NCBI GenBank assembly: GCA_030544215.1
Contig: JARZZO010000002.1
Coordinates: 61,712,150 to 61,776,149, forward strand
Origin: Zantedeschia hybrid cultivar
Lineage: Eukaryota; Streptophyta; Magnoliopsida; Alismatales; Araceae
DNA length: 64,000 nt
Reading direction: 5' to 3'
Shown: positions 44,961-56,560 of the stretch, in pieces
Numbering within the stretch: position 1 is the first letter of the stretch
Layout: each line of letters begins with the position of its first letter
The notes under the pieces: generated by a model
Seen by the model: the letters and a program-made list of their open reading frames with translations, nothing else
Database searches by the model: none
What the model was told of the DNA's origin: nothing
Position numbers and translations under genes: made by a program

Positions 44961-46300
44961 GTGATCGTCAGAAATCGAGGGTTTCAAAGGGAAAGTGATC
45001 ACTTACTAACTTTGGAAATCGGGAGAATATGGGAATTCTTTTGTTCTTCTCTTCCGGCCGGTCGAAAGAAAAGAGCTTTCTCTTTCTTTACTCTTGTTCT
45101 CCTTTTATACCATGTGAAAAATCAAACAAACAAGAAAAGCTATGATTAGAACTAAGATAGTATAGTATCTATTCTAATTAATAATTTAAACATGCAACTA
45201 AACTAAAAGAACTTACTTGTTTTGTGTTCTTTTAAATCCCTAAAGGAGGTGTAGGTTTGGAAATTATGAAGTGAGTGTGTGTGATGAATTGATGTAATGA
45301 AAAATCATATGAAAAGGAACTTACTTGTTTTGTGTTCTTTTAAATCCCTAAAGGAGGTGTAGGTTTGGAAATTATGAAGTGAGTGTGTGTGATGAATTGA
45401 TGTAATGAAAAATCATATGAAAAGGAACAAGAAAAAAAACTAGGAAAAAGATGGTTGGTTTGGCCCCTTGAAAGCCTTAATCTTCTTGAGCTTCAATGGA
45501 AGAGAAGTATGAAGAAACAGGGATCCTTCTTGCTATCCACCTTTTCTTCTTGAGGATCTTCGAACACTTTGTAGAAAGCTCCAAATTCACCAATTGCCAA
45601 CCCTTTTCTCAACCTCCAACCCTCTTCAAAGATCAATGTCTACATGTATTTATAAGAAATAACTTTAAGGTATTTGGCCTTCAAAAGAAATGATATAAAA
45701 ATGATTATGATCACCAGAAATCGAGGGTTTCAAAAGAAAAGTGATCGCTTACTAACCTTGCAAATCGGGAGAATATGAGGTTCTTTTGTTCTTCTCTTCC
45801 GGCCGGCCGAAAGAAAAGAGCCTTATCTTTCTTTACTCTTACTCTTCTTTTGTACCTTGCACAACAAATCAAATAAACAATAAAACTATGATTAGAACTA
45901 AAATAGTGTAATATCTATTTTAATTAAGCATCTAAACATGCAACTAAACTAAAAGAACTCACTTTTTGTGTTCTTTTAAACCCCCTTAACGAGTGTAGGT
46001 TTGGAAATCATGAACTGAGTGTGTGTAATGAGTTGATGCAATAAAAAACTATATGAAAAAGAAACTAGAGAGTAAATCGGTTGGTTTGGCCCCTTGAAAG
46101 CCTTGATCTTCTTGAGCTTCAATGGTGGAAGAGGATGAAGAAACAAGAACTCCTTCTTGTTATCCACATTTTTCTCCCTTGAGGACCTTCAAACACCTTG
46201 CAGAGAGCTCCAAATTCTCTAAAAACCAACATTTTTTAAAGGTCAATGTCCATATGTATTTATAAGAAGTGAATTTAGGGTGTTTGGCCTTCAAAGGGAC
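44961..46300 (-). repeat. Duplicated ~0.6-kb unit with TATA box and splice-donor-like site
   Basis: 44961-45700 and 45708-46300 are direct copies. Each begins on plus with TGATC, CAGAAATCGAGGGTTTCAAA and a CTTCCGGCCGG block. The first copy also has a 112-bp internal tandem duplication (45205-45427). On the minus strand each has TTATAAATACAT near its upper end (about 45655 and 46265) and exon-end-like AACAAGTAAGTT or CAAGGTTAGT lower down. So it looks like a duplicated promoter plus first exon of an unidentified minus-strand transcript. No protein could be assigned. Confidence 0.55.
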
Positions 46301-46407
46301 CCTCCCGCAGCTCGGAATTGCTCTGGATGATCATAATGGGAATTGAAAATCCTTCCAACCTCCGGAACAGGATTATTTCGGCCAAATCTTGCTTATCAGT
46401 AAACTCT

Positions 46408-46713
46408 TAAAACGCGTCGCTTACGAGGGACGCCTTTTAGTTCATTAATGCGGCCAAAATAGAAATAAATCTAGAAAGGGAAACCAAAAATAATTAGGAA
46501 ACATGAAACGCATCGTGTACACACGACATGCTTTAGGTAAATTAGGAAATTAACAAGAATTAGAAATAGTAAACCTAAGCGGATTAAGACTTAAACGGCG
46601 TTGTGTAAAGGCGACGCGATTCAATTAAATCCTCTTAAATTTAGAATTTTCAATTCCAAATTGATTTATGCTAAGAATCTAAATGGCGTCGTGTAGGCGC
46701 GACGTGATTAAAC
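46408..46713. repeat. Spaced palindromes GGCGTC...GACGCC, cluster 3 (outside any LTR)
   Basis: Units at 46408, 46504, 46591 and 46680, spaced 87-96 bp, with arms AAACGCGTC/GACGCCTTT and variants. No similarity to the element C LTR between the units was noticed. Confidence 0.7.
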
Positions 46714-47850
46714 AAATTTCGAGAAAATCAGTAAAAATTAATTAATGATTAAACATCAGGGCATTATCATTGTGACATGAAATTTACTCAATATGATGTA
46801 AAAATTAGCGTGTCTACAGCTACTCCACCTTGGTATTGACTTTGCAAGGGAGTGAAATGTACTGAAAAGGTGATGCTAAGGTGTGATGTGATACGTTCTT
46901 AACATCATATGATGGGAATCTTTCTCGAAACAATCAGTGAGGATAACCTAAAAAAATCAATGGAATCAATCTTATCTGAATGGAAGAGACAAAGGAAGCA
47001 AAAGGTCGATCAACTTCCGCGATTGGGAAGTACCCTAGGTCACAAATCCTGCAGGTTTCGTTATGAAGAGCGGTTACCAGCCAATGTGGAAGTGTTGCAA
47101 TCATGACGGATCTTAAGAGGAAACAAAAATGTTGAGTGAGAAATCCAAGAAAGGATAGAACTCCAAGGATATCTTCAAGCGAACCTCAAAGATAATCAAG
47201 ATACTCAATTCAGAATGGAATATTTCATATCACGTTGGTATTTATTGGGTCAATGGTTTGAAATTTAATCAGGAATTAATCTTTATCTCAATTATATCAA
47301 AGCTCTACATGATACATGCGGAGATAAAAGAAAAATATAAAATAAAATAAAATATCAATTAATCAAGGATAATATTGTTAAATTGTCATCAATGAGTCAA
47401 GATACCAATTCTTGCAATTCAGTGCTAAGCTGAAGCTCGTTTATCCACGCACCGTTTCACAAAAGTGGAACCATCGTCCCCATTAATTAACAATCTAACG
47501 GACTATTCGTGTGATTAAGAATCCTCTGGAATTATCACTGTTTTTTTTTTTTAGGAGAACTCAAATTCCAATTTCATTAAAACTACAAGGTCTTTGGTGT
47601 ATCTAATAAATATTTATCATATAATAATGCGAATGCAAATCAATTACATAAAAGAGTACAGGGTAGAGATAACCGTCTTTTTAGTCACGGCTGGGATTCA
47701 TGAACTCCCACAGTGGGACCTTAGTAGAATTGTCAGCTTTATTTTCAACTCTTGGTATTTTCTGCACTCAGCATTTCGTCAGTAACTTCAAGCAAATTAT
47801 ATATCATGGAATCATGGATTTTCAGCAAAGTAACAGAAATTCAGAAACCT

Positions 47851-47917
47851 GTTTAAAACGCGTCGCTGTTCACAGACGTCATTTAAATGACGTCGCCCCG
47901 TCAAGACGCCATTTAAC
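47851..47917. repeat. Spaced palindromes, cluster 4 (back-to-back pair)
   Basis: Two units fused end to end: AAAACGCGTC...GACGTCATTT, then AAATGACGTC...GACGCCATTT, sharing the ATTTAAAT joint. Confidence 0.75.
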
Positions 47918-48153
47918 TTACAGAAACTCCTCTCTTTTCTGACTATAATCCGAACTCTGCTTGCCTTAATGCATATTCCTCCTCTAATTCAGAAAGGGGC
48001 TTCCAATTTGGCAAATCACTCTATAAATCCCTCCTTTCTTCATATCAAAACATTACAACAAGCAATCAAAAAGGAAAAGTAGAGATTTTTTCTCAGGACT
48101 CAAGGAAAAAGGGTGAAGAACAAGAAGGAGCCAAGAAAATCAATTTAAAGAGG

Positions 48154-49427
48154 ATGGATTCTACACAACAATGTTCAAACAAGAGGACGAGAAAGGCGAT
48201 TGAAAAGCTTTTTGAGGTGAAGGATCATCTAGGGATATCCTTTCTTTCCCGGTCCAAGAAGATTTTCTTCACTTTCATGGGTCCAAAAGCTAGTTAACAA
48301 GATCAATCTCTCCATGCAATCTTATATATCCAAGTGGCATATCCAAGGATTGATAGTCCATGCCAGACATTACAAGATCACAAACATGGATTGGGCTGCG
48401 ATGGGCGCTTTGACTGAACTATGGCATCCACAAACTCATACTTTCCTCTTTGCCACGTTCGAAGCCACCATCCTCTTAGAAGAAGCTGAACTCTTATTGG
48501 GCCTTCCCAAACTCAAAGTCAACAATGATGATCTTGATTTGAGTGAGATGATATTCATGAGGGAAAGGATCACGGGTCAACAATTATTAGAAAAGATTAT
48601 GAAGCACCCAAAGGAAATTCAAGGCTGTCTTACCAAGAAAGGGTTGGACTTTGAAGAAGATAGAAGATTTGAAAGATGAAGATACAGAGAATGTGATGAA
48701 GGCATTCATCACGTGCTTAGCTCGAGCACTACTATTCCCTGCCCAAGACAATGTTCTAGAAGATGATCAAATCAGCGCAATCAATGGGATTTTCGAATGG
48801 AAGCAGATTAGCACAACAGTTCTAGCTTACCTCTACAGTGGTCTCTCTGCAGCTTCTACGGGCCAACCTCCTTATGGCAGAATGCTCCTCTTGGCCTTAT
48901 GGGTGGAATTCCACTTCAAGTTCAACCATAATGAGGAGAAAGTTCCAAGAATATCTCAGACATATCAGCACAGTCCTTTCTTCCATATTGCCAACATTGT
49001 GAAGTTCAATGATGACATGACCAATCGTCTGCCCAACCTCAAGACTCGAGTTGACTGGTGCACTTATTTCAAGACTATGTCCAGAATTGGATTCGAATTC
49101 ACGCCACTTGCTCTCATGGAAAAGGCAGTTCGAGTGCGTCGTAGTGCTGGCACAGAGCTCTGACTGATCAGGGCGACTGAGTTCGTCCTTTATAATCCCC
49201 ATCGGTGTCATCCTCAACATGGCATGCTTCGCTATGAGTTTCAAGAAATATCTTCTCTTTCTCCAATCAAGAAGCGGGCATTAGGAACTGATGAAAACTT
49301 TGAGGCGACCGAACTTACTGCAACTCTTTGGAACATCGGATTCACCCGTTGTGTGAAAACTCCTCATAAAGCCAATAAGGAACTGTGGAAATCATATGTA
49401 AAGGAGTTCAAGAAAGTCCGACCTTGA
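48154..49427 (+). pseudogene. Plant-mobile-domain-like (PMD/DUF7745-type) gene, decayed
   Basis: An ATG at 48154 opens MDSTQQCSNKRTRKAIEKLF. After a frameshift near 48300 the frame 48314-48679 reads MGALTELWHPQTHTFLF then EATILLEEAELLLGLPK. After a second shift near 48660 it reads ARALLFPAQDNVLEDDQISA, then PYGRMLLLALWVEFHF. A TGA at 49161-49163 interrupts before the last part (49224-49427). The 'LxELWxPxTHTF ... EATxxLEEaelLLGLP' pattern is that of the plant mobile domain and its retroelement-linked relatives. Such genes travel with transposons and are abundant in plant genomes; MAIN and MAIL1 are host examples. With two shifts and a stop it cannot be functional. The exact subfamily is uncertain. 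Confidence 0.6.
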
Positions 49428-49598
49428 AAGCTTTCACTCTCTCCCAATATGATGTATTTCTTATTTTATTTAAATGAAGAAATCAATCCTTAATATAGTA
49501 GAAATCCTCCTTTAATGCTTTACAGTTTTCCTGTAATTTTTCCTTGAATGAAACTACAATTTTTCCTCAAAATATGAACTCTCGAGTTCAGTTAATTC

Positions 49599-49948
49599 AA
49601 ATCGCGTCGACTCAGAGAGACGCTTTTCAATCTTAATCAATTACCAAATTTTAAAAATCCATCCTTAAAGAACCCTGAATAGCGTTTGGTCATCAAGACG
49701 CCTTTCCATTTTCTCTCTCCTATTTTCCAGAGATTTCCAACAATTAATCCGCTAAATGGCATCGTCCTTACAAGACGCGAATATCCATTCTTTTCAAACT
49801 CTCCGTGGTACGGCCCTAAGCAAAAGAGGCGGTAAAATCCAAAAGGCGTCACCCTAGGGGGACGTGTTTCACTTATTTCAAAAATTGTTGTTGCCACCTC
49901 AGTTTGTGCGCCCCTAAATGGCGTCGCTGTCCCTAGACGCGATTTAAC
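49599..49948. repeat. Spaced palindromes, cluster 5
   Basis: Units at about 49599, 49676, 49752, 49839 and 49914, a regular 75-87 bp spacing, with arms like AAATGGCGTC/GACGCGATTT. They lie just upstream of the PMD gene at 50191. Confidence 0.75.
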
Positions 49949-49989
49949 GAATTCAAACAGGGGCTTGTGAGCCCAAACCCCTTTCTTCC

Positions 49990-50185
49990 TCATTCTTCCT
50001 CTTCACTCTCTCTCTCTTCTTTTCTCCTTGCTCTCCGGCGACCGGCATTCCCCTCTTTCTCCGGCCATCTTCTTCGACTCTGGTGGCCAACTCCGACTCC
50101 GACCACCCTCTCTCTTCCTCTCTTCCTTAAGCCCTCTCTCTCACGAACTCTCTCCCTTTCTCTCTCTTTCACTCTCTCTCTCGTC
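49990..50185 (+). promoter_or_regulatory. CT-rich 5' region of the PMD gene
   Basis: A long pyrimidine-rich stretch with CTCTCTCTCT runs directly before the ATG at 50191, like the CT-rich 5' UTR of many plant genes. No clear TATA box was found. Confidence 0.45.
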
Positions 50186-50498
50186 CTAAGATGGAGCAAG
50201 GAGGACCTAGCGGACTCGGCGGGAAACGGCGCCGAGTTACTACCGTCGAGATGGAGGTGGGAGAGGAAGAGACCCCGGAAATAATGCCGACCGAGGAATT
50301 TGTGCTTATGGAGGCGGCGGCCTTTATGGAAGACGAGGAGGCGGCGGCACCGGCCGAAGGAGGTGAGGAAGCGGCGGCTCCGGCCGAAGGGGCGGGCCCG
50401 CGTTTAGTAAGTCTCAAAACGCTCTTCCTCGTGTTTTAAGTTCAATTTTGGGGGGAGAAAAAGAGCTGACCACAGGTCTTGGGAACCTGTGGTGAAAG

Positions 50499-50556
50499 GC
50501 GTCTGGGGACAAGGACTCCTTTTGAAACGTGTCCCTGTACTCAAACGCGATTCAAA
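50499..50556. repeat. Spaced palindromes, cluster 6 (intron 1 of the PMD gene)
   Basis: Two fused units: GAAAGGCGTC followed by GACTCCTTTT, then GAAACGTGTC followed by AACGCGATTC. The motif lies inside an intron here. Confidence 0.65.
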
Positions 50557-52852
50557 ACATGTGATTAATTCTCCAAATTTATTTAAAAATTGATTATTAG
50601 TGTTCTAATGGTGATTCTGATTGAAAATTGCAGGGCACGATGAGGACCAGGATCTCCTGGGACCTAGTGGTGGCCGCTTATCGGGGTCTCCCGGAATTGT
50701 AGAGGGTGAGGCTGGCAGAGATGGGATTTCGAGAGGTTTTAGAGATCGAGCCGTTCTGGATTGACTTGGTACTGCTCCAGGTGTTGAGGGAGCGATGGCA
50801 TGCTGAGAGCAGGGCATTCCTAATGCCCTAGGGACGTATGGTCCCCAGTCTCGAGGACGTGTGCCGGATCACTGGCCTTCGAGTAGAAGGCCGGGCGGTG
50901 AGCAGGATTACGTATCCCGACTACTACGAGTTGGCTCAGGAGCTACTGGGCCTAGGGTGCACGGGATTGGAGGGTTGGGAGTCTCAAACCCTCCTTAGGA
51001 CAGTTGTGGAGAGATCCCTAGGACTAGAGGAGTCTAGGCAACAGCCCGACGAGTCCCGGGCCGAGTTGAGATCCTGACTAGCCAGGGCGGCTAGCGCAGT
51101 ATACTGTGAGGACCCTAGAGATAGGGTAGCTGCTGATAGGGACCTTAGGATGTTTTTAGTATTCTTCTTTGGTAGACTCATCTTCGAGACGAAGGGAGAC
51201 TACATCCATTGTCGCTTCCTGAGTCTCTTGGTAGACTTAAACCGTTTAGGGGAGTATGCCTTGGGTGCGGCCCTTCTGGCCCATATTTTCACTGACCTCT
51301 CCACCATCACACCTGACCGGGAGACCACCATTAGCGGCTTCACGCCGTTTCTTTAGGTACTTAGTTTATTTCATATTTGTTCATTTCATTAAATGCTCAT
51401 TATGCAATGCGTATGATCCTAACTACATGCTCTTCGATACAGGTGTGGACGTATTACTACTTTCCTCTGGGCCGAGTGAGGCCATCTGTACGACCGACAA
51501 CGGGCCCACTTGCCCGACGCTGGCGTCCGGTAGTGGACATGGCGCCGCAGCACCACCAGTTGACGGCCCTCCATCGTCAATTTCTTGACTATCCAGAGTT
51601 GTTGGTAAGTTTTAAAATTCCTTTCTGCTTAGTTATCTGATCGTTAAATTGTTTAATTAATTAATTATTTTGTTAAAGTAATGTTAACCTATTATTGGTT
51701 TAATTTGCATATTTGATCGATGATTATTGAAATGCAACACGATTAACCTATATGAATGCAGGTTATCTGGCGTCCATATCTGGGTATGGACGATGCCGGA
51801 CAACCGTGGGTGGAGCAGGGCCGAGGCAGGTTCGGGTGCCAGGTGTGGCTGCACTGCATGAATGAGATAGCCCTCCTGCGCATGAGGCTGGCAATGCGGA
51901 CATTGGGTTTGCATCAGGACTAGGTGGAGGAGGAGATCCTAGAGGGGATCAGGAGGTCGATGCGGGGGAAGCAGGCCCGCACGGATTGGAGTGCCAAATT
52001 CCCAGATCAGCGGGATGAGTGGCATCGGTACGGGGTCCCGGTGGAGTCGTAGGCGGTGAGCAGCGATGCTTACTTGCAACGCTACCGGGCCCACTACACG
52101 ACCCTCCTCCAGCTTCTCCGACCTCTCGATGTGAGCATTATGATATGCATGCTTATGAATGCTTCTTTCATTTTGTTAATTATCTTGCTTATCTTTGTAA
52201 ATGTATGACATGTTATGCAAGATGCTTGGGATGCCACAATCATCACTCTCCGTGGCCACCTCCAAGATGCCGAGGCCCAGTTAGAGCGGGTCTAGAAGGA
52301 GTTAGATGAGCTGGTAAGTGCTATGCATGAATGACATGAATGTTCCATTTTATTATTAAATTGTTTTGACACTTGTACACTGACGATGGTCCCCCTTTTG
52401 TTACAGCGTGCCGCTTATACCCACGCGGCAACCCCTTCACCTTCTACTGTTGCCGGTCCTTCCTCCTCTTCAGCTGCCCATGAGGCCGCCATAGCTGACC
52501 TGCGGAGTCAGCTAGCCTTTGCCATCCGTCGAGCCACCCAGGCTGAGGAGGATGCTGCTGCTCAGGTAAGCCTTCAACTTGCTTCTTGTATGATGTCTTT
52601 TGCTCGCTTGATTACTTTGCTGATGATGTCTTCTGTTGTAGGTCCAAGAGCTCTACGTGGCTCTTGAGGAGAGGGATGTGGAGCTGGCGTAGGCCCGCAG
52701 CTCAGTAGCCTGAGTCGCAGAGCTGGAGGAGCAGCTGGCCAGACTCTCCATGGGTGACCTCCCTCGTGAGCTTGCACGTCTCCAGGTTCGGCTGGAGGTC
52801 TTGACGGAGGAGAGGGATCGCAACCAGTCCTGGTTGGAGAGTCTCCAAGGAC

Positions 52853-52857
52853 GACTA
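52853..52857. repeat. Left target-site duplication of copia D (GACTA)
   Basis: GACTA precedes the LTR and is repeated at 60985-60989. Removing the element restores the exon frame. Confidence 0.9.
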
Positions 52858-54439
52858 TGATGGATATAGGTGTCCTCTAAGCCAATCATAAGGCACCTAT
52901 TTCAATCTGGTTCACTAACAATGGCATTAAATTCATTATGTAGATTGGCATATTTGTAATTGCGCATAATGAAGTCCATGAATATGTGCAATAGTCATTA
53001 GATTATGATGATATCATAATAATGAGACTGATGACTTATAAACACATATTCTCAATTGTTCCTAGTCGTAGGATGTTTGAGAAGGACATCAAACATCCGG
53101 TAAGACTAATACAGGGTATTCCAGCTCATATGATGAGGGTGACTGATCTCGTTAGTTGCTTGTGTGGAGACATAATGGTGAACCTGTAGGTGCTCATTGG
53201 GGAATGAGTTCACTGAACTGATCCGACATGAATCGCCGAATGGTAATTTACCTGACTCTCAACCGGCTTGATTCGTCGTCACAGTGGCATGGTTGATCCT
53301 TGGACTTGAGGCACCAAAGACATCTTGTCGGTGGACTTCTGGACTTTGACCTTGACCTACGAATCCCTATCCATGGGATCTCTAATAGTCAAGGATCGGG
53401 TCCAGCGGAAGACCTTCGAAGGTGATTGTGTATTCAATAAAGGATCGTTCGCTCTGAGGTAAATGGAGAGAGAATGCTCTAGAATAGATCCATTGGAGTC
53501 TCTGGCCAGAGCAGAAATAATATTAGAAAAGATGTTTTCGGATATTGTACAATAGAGTCTTATTCAAGTGAGTTGAACATCTAGGGTTAGACAGTTGACC
53601 ATACCCTAAGTTAACTTTAGAGCATTGTGCGAACGAAGGATTATAGCCACGCGGTAACTGTGGACAGACATGTTCCATGAGTGGGTTGCTGAACCCCATT
53701 ACCTTCCGGGATCATGCGATGTTGCTTGGCACCCAACTTGATCGGAAGTCCGACCGAATTTACATGAGATGTTAATTCGGATAAGTAATTAGTTAATATC
53801 TAGATATTAATTAATTACAATAAGTCAATAACTAGTTATTGGACTTAACGGGATGAAAACTGGACTGGTTAATGGGCCTAGAGGGTCACACGCAATAAGA
53901 TTCTCAGTCGGTGGTACTTAAGTGAGATTTATATTAACTCGGAGACTTTTGTGAAAAGTCGTGCCGACTTAATATATATACGCGCTGTTGAGAAACTCTG
54001 GGCCAAGCTCCAGGTTTTCCCCATGCTGGCCACCCCCCTTCTCTGTCCTCATCCTCTGGGCGCCCCGTTCGAGGCACCAGAACAATCTCCGTCTCCACCG
54101 CGTGCGAATCCCGAAAGTCGGGAATTCCCGTCCGCGGGTTTCTGGACATCGTTGCGGCAACGGATCTTCAACGAGCGACCTGATACGGATGAGGGAGCGA
54201 GGACGAACCACCATGGAGGATCGCGTGGATACCGCTGGAGGCCGGACGCTTGTGCGGCTCGTGGCATCGCCTCGACGGAACCGAGATGGAAGCAGATTCG
54301 AATCCGCACACGGTAATCAGATTACAACCCGATTTTTCGGTTTTAGTTTTTCGTTCCGAATTGGATAAGCGGACATCGGGCGGGATAATTTTTTTCGTCG
54401 TTTCCGCTGCATTCTCTGATGTCTCGCCCGGATCCTACA
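52858..54439 (+). repeat. 5' LTR of copia D
   Basis: 1582 bp. Starts TGATGGATATAGGTGTCCTC and ends GGATCCTACA. Contains the GCAGATTCGAATCCGC palindrome near 54293. Confidence 0.9.
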
Positions 54440-54441
54440 AG

Positions 54442-54453
54442 TGGTATCAGAGG
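54442..54453 (+). other. Primer-binding site of copia D (initiator tRNA-Met)
   Basis: TGGTATCAGAGG lies two bases after the LTR. It complements the 3' end of initiator tRNA-Met apart from the last base (usually TGGTATCAGAGC). Confidence 0.9.
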
Positions 54454-55270
54454 CAGGTTACGCTCTGATCCGTTTCAGGACGGTAAAATTAATTTTCTGA
54501 AATTAATTCCTTGCTCAAATTATTTTTATCTAATAGAAATTACTCATAGGATGAGCTTGCAATAATCAGATTATGTTTCTATAGAGAAAATCCAATTTTA
54601 ATGGGTTTTTCATGGTGATGAAGAATCTACTTTAAGGGTTAGTTGGGGCTTCCATGGAGATGGAAGACCACAAAATTTGCTTGCTGGTATGACCAGCTAG
54701 CCCTCCCAGTCCTCGGTAGTCATCGACGTCCGGTGGAAAACCCCCCTTCTTTCTATTTTTTTTCAAATGTTGAAAATGAAAACGGAGGAAGGCCACAGTT
54801 TCATGGCATGAACCGTAGCTTTTAGGGACCCTTTAAGAGGCTACCGGCGGCGAGGGCCTTGCCGACTGGCCATCACCGGCGTCGAGGGTGGTAAGGGGAT
54901 GCACTTCCTGCAACTTCCGGTCCGGCCACCGGCCTACCGGCGCCGAAGAGGAGCTATAAAAATGGGGCCGGCGGCAGCTAGGAAGGAAGGGTTGAAACTC
55001 TAGATTTGGGGGGGGGGGGGGGGGGGTGGCCGAGCCATGCGCTGGGTGCTGGACCGAGCGGTCCCGAGCGCGCCGACCAGGCGGGCTGGAGCCCGAACCG
55101 GGGCCAACTGGGCCAGGGCCGGGCGCGCCAGGCGCCCGACCTGGCTGAGCTAGATGGCGCCTGGCTCGAGCCAGGCCGTGCCTGGTCCGGCCTTGGTGGC
55201 CCTAGGCCCAGACCCAGTAGGCCCATTAAGCCCCATTTTCTTATTAAACCCCATAATCCTCCTAATGTCT
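54454..55270 (+). other. Promoter-proximal leader of copia D, GC-rich
   Basis: Non-coding. Includes a run of about 20 G (55006-55026) and GC-rich sequence matching the 36.1-36.7 kb region of copia B. Confidence 0.55.
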
Positions 55271-56560
55271 TTATTTAAATACACCCCAACCCATTTAACT
55301 TAGAATTTAAATTTTGTAAGTTATAGTGGGTTGTTTATAAGATGAGATCTTAAATGAGGTTATTATTAAGATGTGATCTTATACATCTAAATTAACAAAT
55401 GTTGTTAATTTAAATTTTAAATAATGACCTTAAATATTTTTAACAAATGTTGTTAAATTATATTTAAATTAAGTGACATTTAATAAGAGGTTATTAAATG
55501 CTTAAATATTAATTAAATTTATGTATTTTCTTAACAATTGTTGTTATGAAATTAATTTTTTTTAATTAAAGGTTTAAAAGGAGTTATTAAAATGTGATAT
55601 TAAATTGAATTAGCAAATGTTGTTAATTTATTTTTAAGTCATGATCTTGAATAGAATTAGCAAAAGTTGTTAATTTTATTTTCATTAAGTAATTAGATTA
55701 ATATTAATAATTTCTTAGCAGTTGTTGCTAGGAAATTATTTTAATAATTTAGAGACACTTAATAATAGTTGTTAAGTGATTAATTAACTAATTATAATAG
55801 TTATAATTAAGTTAATTAGTTATTCAGTAATAAACCTTAATAAATGTTATTAAGGATTGATTAAGTCTTGTTAATAGTTATTAAGATGATTAATTAGTTT
55901 ACTCATGTTTCTCTTAATTATTGTATTGTTGTTCTAATCTACTTGAAATTGGATCTTTTAATAAAAGTTATTAAGAGATTCATTAAGTCTAAAATGTTAG
56001 ACTATTTTGATTAGAATTTTTCTAATTAATTTGTCTTAATAATTGTTATTGAGAAATATTATTTAATAAAAAGGGGGTTTATTAACAAGGAGTTGTTAAT
56101 CAATTATAATTGGAGTTAGAAATTCTTTTATAAGTGTTATTTAGGAATTTTTAATTTTATCTAAATGTTAGATTGTTTTCGCATTAATAATTGTTATTAA
56201 TGTGATTTAAAATTAATCTAAGTGTTAGATTAATTAATTTAGAATTGTTTCTCTTAATTATTGTATTGTTGTTCTAATCTACTTGAAATTGGATCTTTTA
56301 ATAAAAGTTATTAAGAGATTTATGAAGTCTAAAATGTTAGACTATTTTGATTAGAATTGTTCTAATTAATTTGTCTTAATAATTTTTATTGAGAAATATT
56401 ATTTAATAAAAAGGGGGTTTATTAACAAGGAGTTGTTAATCAATTATAATTGGAGTTAGAAATTCTTTTATAAGTGTTATTTTAGAATTTTAATTTTAGT
56501 TTTGTTTGCACATGTTGATGTGTTTGATGATTTAAATTAGATTTATTGTATGTTAGAAAA
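55270..56560 (+). repeat. AT-rich array of 3-nt-loop hairpins, copia D leader
   Basis: Repeated hairpins with centre AATAATTGTTATT and varying arms, for example CATTAATAA/TTATTAATG with loop TTG (56182-56202) and CTTAATAA/TTATTGAG (about 56036). AACAAATGTTGTT-type units crowd 55390-55680. A segment of about 339 bp is duplicated in tandem (55908-56246 and from 56247). Confidence 0.65.

Larger units (their letters stand above)
46301..48153. other. Spacer with spaced palindromes; no clear gene
   Basis: Holds GGCGTC-type palindromes at 46408-46713 and 47851-47917 and a T run near 47541. A 65-codon frame at 46909-47106 (basic, with EWKRQRKQK) has no recognised family. TATA-like and AT-rich stretches lie at 47330-47400. 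Confidence 0.45.
50191..52857 (+). pseudogene. Multi-exon plant mobile domain (PMD) gene, exons 1-7a, broken by stops and copia D
   Basis: Consensus junctions give exons 50191-50406, 50634-51356, 51443-51604, 51762-52130, about 52221-52313, 52407-52565 and 52642 onward. Exon 1 codes for an acidic N-terminus with GGKRRR. Exon 2 holds the PMD: RMVPSLEDVCRITGLRVEGR, then HCRFLSLLVDLNRLGEYALG. Exon 3 reads VWTYYYFPLGRVRP. Exons 5-7 form a coiled coil (AAIADLRSQLAF, VAELEEQLARL). About nine in-frame TAG or TGA codons occur, mostly where Trp or Gln is expected. Copia D splits exon 7 at 52857; the same frame resumes at 60990. Family members act in silencing or cell division, or ride on transposons; here the copy is dead. 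Confidence 0.7.

Noticed and set aside
44961..46300. Pair of LTRs
   Set aside because: Copies are nearly adjacent, with no primer site, polypurine tract or clear TG...CA ends, so LTR status is not supported.
54049..54309. Arg/Pro-rich frames in copia LTRs
   Set aside because: They occur in every LTR copy and on both strands and have no domain; LTR sequence explains them.
54978..55226. Open frames beside the G run
   Set aside because: Pro/Gly/Arg-rich translations caused by GC-rich repeats in the leader of copia D.
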